From: Verrucomicrobiaceae bacterium | Lineage (GTDB): Bacteria; Verrucomicrobiota; Verrucomicrobiia; Verrucomicrobiales; Verrucomicrobiaceae | Direction of reading: 5' to 3' | Length of the DNA: 64,000 bases | NCBI GenBank assembly: GCA_027490195.1 | Contig: JAIXYN010000040.1 | Location: 1 to 64,000 of the forward strand | Part shown: positions 63,501 through 64,000 of the stretch, one piece after another | Layout of the letters: every line of letters begins with the position of its first letter | How positions within the stretch are numbered: position 1 is the stretch's first letter | Notes under the pieces: model-generated | Database searches by the model: none | The model's input: the letters and a program-made list of their open reading frames with translations, nothing else | What the model was told of the DNA's origin: nothing | Position numbers and translations under genes: made by a program

Positions 63501-64000
63501 CATTGACCGCATCCGTGCCTGGGGTCAGCTTGATGAGGCCGGCATTGCTTGCTCCAGCAGCTGAGATCGCCGCGAAACTCACCCCAGTGCCGCTAGGTCC
63601 GGTGTCATCCACCAAGAGCCAAGGCAAGATGGCCCGGTTTGGAGATGTGAAGGCGATGGACGTGGAAGCAGCAATGGTCTGGTTGGCGTTGGCGGAAAGA
63701 GTGATAGCACTGCCATTGATGCCAGTGATCCTAGCCCCAAGCAGGGTGGAGCCGACCACCAACCCCGCAGGTGCACCGCCAGAAATCGTGACCGAAGCGC
63801 TGGCAGTAGAACTGGTGAGCACCGTCACATTGCCAACACTGCCAGCCTCACCAATGGTGGTGGGAGCAGTCGTCTGGAAGTTGATGGTGGAGGTGTTCGC
63901 GCCGTTGAAAGTGCCGCCAAGGCCGAGGCCAGCCACCAGGCCCGTCCCCGTGCCTGAACGCACCACCGTACCGCTGCCAGTGATCAAAATTTGAGCTGCC
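39508..64000 (-). CDS. giant autotransporter-type beta-strand-repeat protein with C-terminal PEP-CTERM signal (5' end outside window)
   Basis: The frame is open from the right edge (entering as ...AAQILITGSG) to TGA 39510-39508, over 8,160 residues without a stop. Composition is extreme: Gly, Thr, Ser, Asn, Ala, almost no Cys. Dozens of autotransporter-associated beta-strand repeats occur, of the form GTGTWTLSGNNTYTG-T-T-INAGTL, predicted to build a long right-handed beta-helix. A second module, VG..VSGTGIP.GT.I..I....I.LS..AT, occurs about 25 times. The last residues VAVPEPGRLALLLLG, then FGRRRRQPLSKLA, form a textbook PEP-CTERM tail for exosortase. Unit boundaries at about 54510 and 51895 suggest concatenation (see findings). 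It should be an exported surface or matrix protein; the signal peptide must lie beyond the window. It precedes the Verru_Chthon A-D genes on the same strand. Confidence 0.9.
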   Translation of the reverse strand, partial: AAQILITGSGTVVRSGTGTGLVAGLGLGGTFNGANTSTINFQTTAPTTIGEAGSVGNVTVLTSSTASASVTISGGAPAGLVVGSTLLGARITGINGSAITLSANANQTIAASTSIAFTSPNRAILPWLLVDDTGPSGTGVSFAAISAAGASNAGLIKLTPGTDAVNDSLPAGNPNVYFTTGTTTATANAVTTLNSFTFTGGTLAIASGSTLLLNSGGVLATANASITGGGVLAAANTFSREFIFHVTGASTLNVAPRLYTVSGLTKAAGGTLNLQSQATYLGNTTINGGTLQLNSGAAQTLFTSFTTAPAAGGSGSGPSGQVMQVNNGATLDLVGRNQSLANLSSAGLLSGTGGTVINSNATAAVLRVGIQTASTWAGNISSGTGVINLVRDGAAAWTVNSANTMTGSLTLQGGSTVLQDAGTFQAANSITIRRAGLVWNDTVSQAQAGRLLSTAGMTLNGGGFLYQSRAGASGAINLGALTLAGGSSFIAAQPTNGTAQITFASLGTRATGATVTFGSTPGDNGRILFTSAPTLTNGILGGWAVALGVDSVAGGSTNAEFATYETASGIRSAGNYTTVFTNGQAIATGTSLATTNVRLGALGGSSGTTVTLAAGGATINSLSMNNGAVNLNFSSASDILTVTSGGILGGFDNTGRTIGSTALRGVLTAGAGQSELFIYNGQNVMTVNSVIANNNTTMNVILDGLSQVAGANQTAPNINLTAANTYTGTTYVNGVIVNLNSSSGPAIPGNLIISGGNNSGADSLPIGNASVFLQQSNQIASSAAVTMNGGGLLNLNNFNNTISSLAFTYDGGVTGPAVMTGGGTLSVVAVRPLTATTTANSNQLVFSVAPGATIAPGTSIGGAGIPTGTTISSNSNATNYTMSANATASGTVTIQNSASTTAGSAALTFTIAPSASALAAGTPVSGLGIAPGSTISSGSGLGYTLSQNATSALSGSVTVGGIITASSLDNGSAIPVLNGFLDISAGQNFNVAASTVMPGQMGLTGQIGLALNAAMNNGFIIKSGAGVLGIGGQSAYSGGTYVNSGALAFAQNGAFIGNSQVVLAASTSLDARGLAGVVGSVTGSGSITNYSLGSGGTVVTGSDNTSSTFSGTFSTPFTNGRLSVVKIGTGTWNLSGNSASSGVSDTFAISQGAVTLNSGSSNSLNFRTYAVNSGGVLNIDNSTNNVSNRLGVDITSVPGRYSDLSTTSTNRTTNIQGGFINVTGPASAALAENLGTVNIQNGSGVLTITPGAGVGASSILNFNSMNGIANSGALGGALLLRGTSLGGTAGNGIANFAVVATAGVGSSPSLIGANGAVGSTTMNIRPDIIGDVSLTGNGTGFVTYIGSAGTVGGTAGNGFRLLTAAEQASTLGTQPQIAPFAAVSPNSNVRLTALQNLTANSTINSLVLDGGSGIFMGAATLSSTVNPAGSLYNAAGGLHTLTVNSGGILSLANNNGIRGGVLAPGANNQLIFHNVGDLVVNSYLSGGSQGLTKSSAGKLTLNRASYITGTTTLNAGTLELGAGANTLLVTPGTITPTVYDLRVNGGILDVKGGNLAVGAISNNATANVGGTTVAISGSGGTITNTGASPATLVTSSGTNSTFGGVITNSGGALSFTKSGAATLILTGTSTYTGATSVFGGTLNLRDGGALANTSAITVGYSTLLLDNQGLNNNTTRISASAPITLNGGSLTINGRQSLDAQTIGAVTLGQGSSALTINELGGATTGGYALTLSDLNRVAANGGVINFVAGSGLTLGGTTNTATAGAQPQVFLGQVNGTAFSQSSLVNGIIGGWAVVGGSEFASYKDSLGVSQLSNTGAGYASYASSDFTTAAATANVNESNNSRTLAASRTINSWRLTNGTTETFGSAGTAATLTIASGGLLTTTGVTFNRGDVASAITSGSTDLFFWANGGSNTFNTKITGSIGFVKSGGGTVVMGAAVSYSTNTISGSSVVTLANTNGLQVGQAVSGTGIAGGSTIVSIDSPTQITISQNASATGTNTLSYSLAPTGVSWLNVGSGSTNNLSTLVSLASTAGLTAGMKVAGTGIPVGTTIQTVNSGTQITLSQAATANNSGLTLSFNQGSNITNLLNDYTGTTIVNQGILQLSTSVSGTQLIPGDIRINGGALNFANTNTGQIATTSNITLSGTGTFTLPNYGTSVQNTFASLTFNGNGGTSAPTFSFGTPTASSTVVLAAANAITSNNDNWAVTPTISSGAVALSALQLTNAAPVINVTGSAPVGLAISVPITSAGGVITKSGAGALSLTGLSTFTTGLNLSAGTLILGNGNTSLTAGALNIASSAIGTGALALGDGTTILAGGFTVISSGTTNGSSAVTLTGTNGRLTTVGQPVTGTGVPSGSLVASGIGDTGFALSSLATTTATNNLNYTTWLANAITVNGNFTFGGTSAANSLFLTGVMNLGTAARTMTIASPFVTAYLNGQITSGAGSGIVIAGAGTAIFSNTGNNYTGSTTITGGMLRLGAAGVIPDNSDVVVAAGNTLTGTTGGTLDLAGFSETVGSLAGAGLVTNSGSAATLTVGASNLTQATFAGTIANSTNALSLVKTGTGTQTLTGLNNYRGSTNVTGGVLEVNTLADAAASSMGNVALFSNVNLNGTLRFIGQDATRNTTTRVINLTGAGVIDASGTTPLVLTNSAASTTVTVNSSGSGLTAANFTIAPNTTTYSAAPNVSITGGGGAGAAATAVLNSSGQVVGITITNTGTGYTTAPTISFTGGTAIFNGSAPTGTGNASSFAGVTLASVPSNLVVGTTMFGQTVIAINGTAVSLSGTANQVVAGTSVPFGSTVGIASSLTTSPNVTLRATAPSTLVVGSTLLGRRVIAVSGTSVTLDGNASTALTNANVVYGGASVTGAGNNLTLQGTGSGSIAGPIDITTGTLTKTGTGTWTLSGNSNYTGTTTISAGTLVLNQPASSTTAPGLGNTAITVNNGTLNVQGNYFAGLTSVTGAGASLTVNAGATLSMANNAIGTFTIQQNATGPATGLTLGSGSSTVANLLLDINSGGVTQIDRINVTRGINIAGPVEIALAPVSTATSLTAGTYTFLSSTTGSLTNPGNLSLTSTGLIIGLQTLTGNTNGTSTISMPGGTAGIVAGMSITGAGVANGATVSIVTANSIIISAATTGTVNNNALTFANNYTIALGSTASTANLTITNDVTNSWYWTGGTSNISDALTNWTSLPGGGANATALGGLDDYFFTANSANTSRLAVNLGANMQLRTLNFTGTGTTAAGNSVSINNSGANSYRISINAGGLNVQAGSAAHSINANVNVRLLASQTWNIASTAGVFTVGGAISESTTGINLNVTGGGTLYLQGANTFSGVTTVASGTLRADILANGSTASAVGASSSLASNLVFGSSAGTNAATLDYRGGAVSTDRLFTLGRNTITIDNRGTGALNFTNTGALAYLGSGERTLALTATSAQTNTFVPVIGDSGGATALTMSGTGTWVMAPNNGVLAGVTGIATAGNTLVTSSDTSRLVVGQAVIGEGIPLGAYITAINSNTSFTLSVAPTIGDGLTPDDYDLGAGNFNTGVVTLAGGVLRTDNLNDIGVASGIGRGDASNATTNAASLVFNGGTLSYNGSGTSTNRLLTLGVNGGVLDSSGTGALVFSNTGSIVVNGAGARALTLGGSADAALLNTFNPLIANGSGTISLVKNGTSTWVLGAAGNTYTGTTTINLGVLQTSSLGNGGANSGIGASSNSAANLVLDGGTLRYTGAAQSTDRLFSVGTSGGTIEASGTGAVNFTNSGSIGFNGQSGDRTLSLSGTNTGANTLSNVVADSGGVTSVVKNGSGSWVIGAVNTYTGSTTVNGGNLQVGTSATHTTGGAGAGGITVNSGATLSGVGIVNGTAGVTNHLFTSGATLTPGGSFGTAVGSMVFNGNLTLQDNSAASFTINGRTGNDLGILSNLLVGFYDTIGGYRDQRLSTWNGTGIGSHDAITVNGVLELNRSQITLSGAYFAAAASGDYIDIGDWTSLSVESTMDVGTNYRNGGTGGGNLNLPTLSGALVYDVSRFATDGILVILTKPGDIAVRLYNYNLTGSSSWGAATSWQPQESPNAISSITTLNTNIASQVQVALNGDKVTGKVFVGDTNNTNGFTVTQGVGNGRLILNNGAYGSAVLSKVQSLNQVDVLAVPVQLASNLQVIIGAGGAAGRVDIAGPISQASSGLGLTVMGGGRLTLSGITANTYSGDTWVTNRGFSDAGNPNLVLAKSASAVVSSPLNIQTFSGSSTVRLASGDTTALRVGMAIFGNSAIPNGATVTSIQGATQFTLSAAATNSVSGTASAGSIARTLVAQNVSASIFNGSNNVTLNSGNTSNFFVGMPVSGTGIPVGATITAINANGISFTLSANATANNASASIAANTQSFSASVNTGSTLVTLNSGTTAGFYVGMPVSGTGIPVGATVAALNANGTQFTLSANATASNGGAAIVASAGGTVAATTSTAGFYPGMPISGVNIPNGATVASVINATTFILSTAATNTGTSLTVYGRDVVNGTIVGGLTIGGVSRGLGRVTGADNNTAVVQLGGNEQIADGTVIRFDGAANNNAYFKMVGNNETVAGLADSTGGGVVENLEGESLSANSTLTLLTSGSRSFNGIMRDRANNAGTGVLNLVVAGTGEQVLSGGNITYSGTTTINSGATLALTNTTGFGGNGNGSRLIFNNGTLSFRDFTAAYSFNRLMLGGRMVREGGTTVNLSLGSASSFNFGNYTSGNALVTLSSGGTTTNLTAGMYVYGVGIAAGTKIQSINSANTFTLSAAPTISTVVGGDFLGFGGHATNGVAVLEAPGVTSFNPSTFGYIGGLVPFDFRVAGGNFDIRGVQTLTQVSLGRVVLENGSLNVRGTGDNVTNGALVTVNNTMVINGNVNLVGGNLLVLGLNGSLGAPTAINISGVGNSLFGNSNGQGLEIQNSGGINNNRIGDSTALNLNGGRFLYRSFGTGVEAFSESLGQLTLTGGANAISTTISNAASNTITFAGLSRQAGSMVNFEDTFALGNTGASKVMFTSAPTLSGGIIGGWAVVGSEFATYNATAGVTAVNSAASTQNATISTTYAGGSNVRLTSAQTINSPTVNSVNLRGFGTTINNGNTLTISTGGMINIGSSTVAGGMVTAGATSGYDLITHITGGTTTITSLLVNNGAFEMNLAKSGQGTLQLNPGFSRTGSYTTGQSTVTMSGGANTTDMQVGALVTGPGIAAGTVVASVLSSSQFVLSNAPLQTQNGTSITFRQMNTYSGRTYVNEGVLRITRETDLGANPSSFRADQLVLNGGTLQVDATMEMNDANRGITLGAADGRIRVADNSVVTLSSANLISGASGRLILSATSGGLGNNRGILTIAGDHDLSGGLETEGVQLDTTGQLASTFSSGSTQVVVSSTAGLEVGSRVSGNNIAEGTTIAAIVNGTTLQLSKATSGGGTNASLTYGDFNAIKLTGNNTIGYIRLNGSAIVLSGNNTLTGDIALNSGLLRLGGTNTFSGKLYQQAGEIRLESATALVTTAGISINLATGVFNLNGFDATFSAITGVGTVTNDGTAPATLTINTDVNQSFQGALVDGLNSATQLSLAKTGLGMLSLGTSNSYSGATVVQGGGLVVNSLNSGGFSSSIGSASNAAANLVLDNAVLRFVSNTPTFTDRSFTMGVGDSAATIVADGTRTAARMNFGQAGFSPAVGFTGSGDRTLTLSGYNTGNNVFALSLGDGTGGSTSLVKNGLGTWVLSAASSFTGEVRVNAGILAVTADGALGAAGQAGIVVAGGNNNGTSIPGGANATLDFRNVTYSTADAIYLAGGTLAATTGTSSWAGALFATGNSSVLIGQGASLEIKGIFGGGGAITQFGDGTLILSGQADSFTRNTISSMSPDHSVQAGTLILDYANGSGSRLADTGRVTLGGGRLGATLAMRNGSGTILEIIAAATIGGGSNRIDQTNSTGVLRMNSITRNTGASLRFSADNIASTDNLNVNGILGGWAYVGDSDWAAVSSTNDTSTGTVISNARLTFGQSVSGTGIPGGVTITSINANGSTITLSNNATVTATNALTFNSATEVTTAASGNITFNSTTLTLPGTNTTAGRMIGQTISGTGIAANTTIVGILNGTQLVLSQPATANASGQTYTFGSSGNTIFSGTTTGQLSSNNSVVLAQDGLISKFTGYINSNAANDWVLPTSLNNGGNMTITGASTQTNRSTNTLRFNAPDNTVGSNSMTVTLVGDNSILSGGILVTPNMGTDSALITGSGTLSGGFGTNADLYIRQNNTAATMEISAVIANRTPPSTRAVTATGGSTTISGISIAGLNVGLGVSSSTGNIPIGATISSITITDPVNQTGNIVLSNAVTGSGASTVDLSFSHNNGLDKNGDGSLVLSGLNTFTGATTINAGVLTVRQLGVTGAASGAALSAFNQTLGNVLSPPTFSDLSGITFGQTVSGAGLPAVVTVSSNTIAGFSSITVASTAGLQVGTPVVGTGIPIGATITGINSATNQVSISTSATQSNNGTLISFGGSYVTGINGAQSTVTLLNGSNITTTGANYTFGNNVALLEDFRSVAALTLDSATITLNNSNSTAGLSIGQTVTGGGFPTGTKILAILNNNQIVVDQNATATTNTLLSFGAAPAPLISSFNGGMASGAIVSVTSTLGLFLGQTVSGGGIPAGSVITQIIDSTTLQISNAVTATGAQGLTFGFVNNLPATVGGTQNVTLVLGQATINLASTASLSVGQAVSGLGIPEGTTVAAILSPTQAVLSKSAVSGGSSTLSFAGAAGALGASRNSPGNLVFNGGILQYNGFNSMTDRGFTMNSDAVWDVGNARTTLVMGGNYVTPAAPDSYGVIKRGAGVLEFLSTSAGGYGLDRLEVYDGTLRVRVVQDDQFVRSDIGGLTVGGGTFEVIGSSRRATTQNMLGAFQSKEGASVVRVSSFGSFNTDLVLQDLTNPVAVAFERGSTVLFSENPSGTGSANIRLGGEFLRDVQTIIPRAVYQTSLDTLNPGVNYFAYVDFNGGLFSVVASDNISIGGTAAHTIQPDPSAWTGSMHVMDGTLFFDSFSGATRSNAAANTIRFFNSGNELLANSVQGSNVISNVSTRRLQVGQVIRGSGLADGTTITAIDSVAGTLTLSNAFQNVNTTNARFYVPAVASSSITITDLLTLNGGAILQTTHAGNHANSISGGALTSALNNSDGTSADLIIHNWNPLASLAISSVISNNSNSSRIVNLVHSGDGTTVLGQANTYTGATFILGGVLRLDNAAALPNASRLRLRGGVLGLGLNSGDFVRALGTSAGQVDWAASGGFAAYEANRVVNIGGASGQLTWGSGGFVLDNDSLIFGARDTGRRIDFANAVNLGGKYRMIEVVEGTAEQLGAAAGSGAGAVAGARLNGVIDGTNGGILVKAGLGILELNASNTYTGGTSLAEGTLRGLVNGAFGPGASLVSVGTTTDTSSSALALVLDYKGSALNNNLVFGGVNYDGISVLRVSEAGIIAINGVTTLNRGPGLNTILSTAAGQAVSVVGQMTGAGGVTMIGGGTVTLSNVSNNFGSSTGTSGPGLDGAIIVRHGTLVASANGVLGSASNVIELGDASFSLTNVDFVTSGASVLGVERAVGFNVDNLSALGGTFVADGNGTLFGSGQYNNTGPGAFYNIQATIGSYAFTAADVNKRILIKDEAAYAERNGVYRIVQINPDGTMNLVRDADFSTASNMRYGTQVSVGPVLSSVQTTQGNTALTVAVASASQLAAEMSVTGSGIQAGTKVEAVSTFSSPVDVMSASVSSSSVTVLFVPANLIVGSTLLGQTVTAISGNTVTLSGNANQNVSNNSVDFTYGLVTLTQAPVSTGAVQLSFGSSTYYVASPTASNVNSAADPVHWLRDTVNPDVTLSVATGISQNIDVNANGIGTTKITSATAVTLTGNVTLQNLVAGVRETKTLTLDTTANASRGLEIAGLISQATPADTAPTNDLLSLLKTGSGTVTLSNSAGNTYSGGTTVSAGTLQVINATGSATGSGSVQVASGASVTGAGIIAPGASNNVTFATGSTLAVGSTGGTSGESFRINLNGGSLNFGGDLLLTLFARDFGITGTEADRLVLGGTGTVNLTGSTLKLGTSGISSVSFVAGDQWKLIDWSGLTNNATFFNGLNPSTQYVNNIDLPTLGSGLFWDIGALYTTGVIAVAVPEPGRLALLLLGMIALFGRRRRQPLSKLA

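Noticed and set aside
39600-63990. Many long plus-strand open frames opposite the giant gene (for example 40939-41763 and 44338-45051)
   Set aside because: They are antisense to a well-supported repetitive reading frame whose codon bias leaves few antisense stops; none shows a protein-family pattern or a start signal.

Overview
The window looks like a chromosomal segment of a Verrucomicrobiota bacterium, probably close to Prosthecobacter/Verrucomicrobium. The basis is recognition of families, not a database search. There is a complete four-gene set that I recognise as the 'Verru_Chthon cassette' (proteins D, C, B and A), a giant autotransporter-type beta-strand-repeat protein ending in a PEP-CTERM sorting tail, a second very small PEP-CTERM protein, sulfatases, an RraA/sialidase/regulator cluster, and RAYT-type transposase and hairpin repeats in the gaps. 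LpxD indicates a lipid A outer membrane. || Layout. 1-4.27 kb is accessory: the end of a REP-associated transposase, a sulfatase remnant, two copies of an inverted-repeat-bounded element, a shorter element with its own inverted repeats, and three genes of unknown function. 4.27-9.0 kb holds lpxD, homoserine dehydrogenase, a 79-residue PEP-CTERM protein and gamma-glutamyltransferase. 9.2-13.0 kb is a tight minus-strand unit: sulfatase, then a membrane histidine kinase 3 bp later, then an NtrC-like regulator (4-bp overlap) that lacks the GAFTGA loop. 13.8-16.9 kb has a fused DUF116/polyprenyl synthetase and a Sel1-repeat protein. 17.1-20.5 kb has a strongly structured, apparently transcribed RNA region, then a PH-domain membrane protein, an SPFH/flotillin protein and a lipoprotein. 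tRNA-Gly(CCC) follows. 20.8-26.9 kb has threonine dehydratase, an aldo/keto reductase, a sialidase and an RraA-like aldolase with a divergent GntR/LacI-type regulator. 27.1-31.8 kb is a housekeeping unit: guaB, guaA, tmk, holB. || 31.8-64 kb is the notable part. One reading frame of more than 24.4 kb (over 8,160 residues, still open at the window edge) is followed on the same strand by cassette proteins A, B, C and D. A has a PilX-like N-terminus and B-D have type IV prepilin-like N-termini. The giant protein appears to consist of at least three end-to-end autotransporter-repeat units. Only the last ends in PEP-CTERM, and the repeats are interrupted by about 25 copies of a second short module. 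The likely theme is a cell-surface or matrix giant protein encoded beside a pseudopilin-like apparatus. Functional coupling is inferred from position only.
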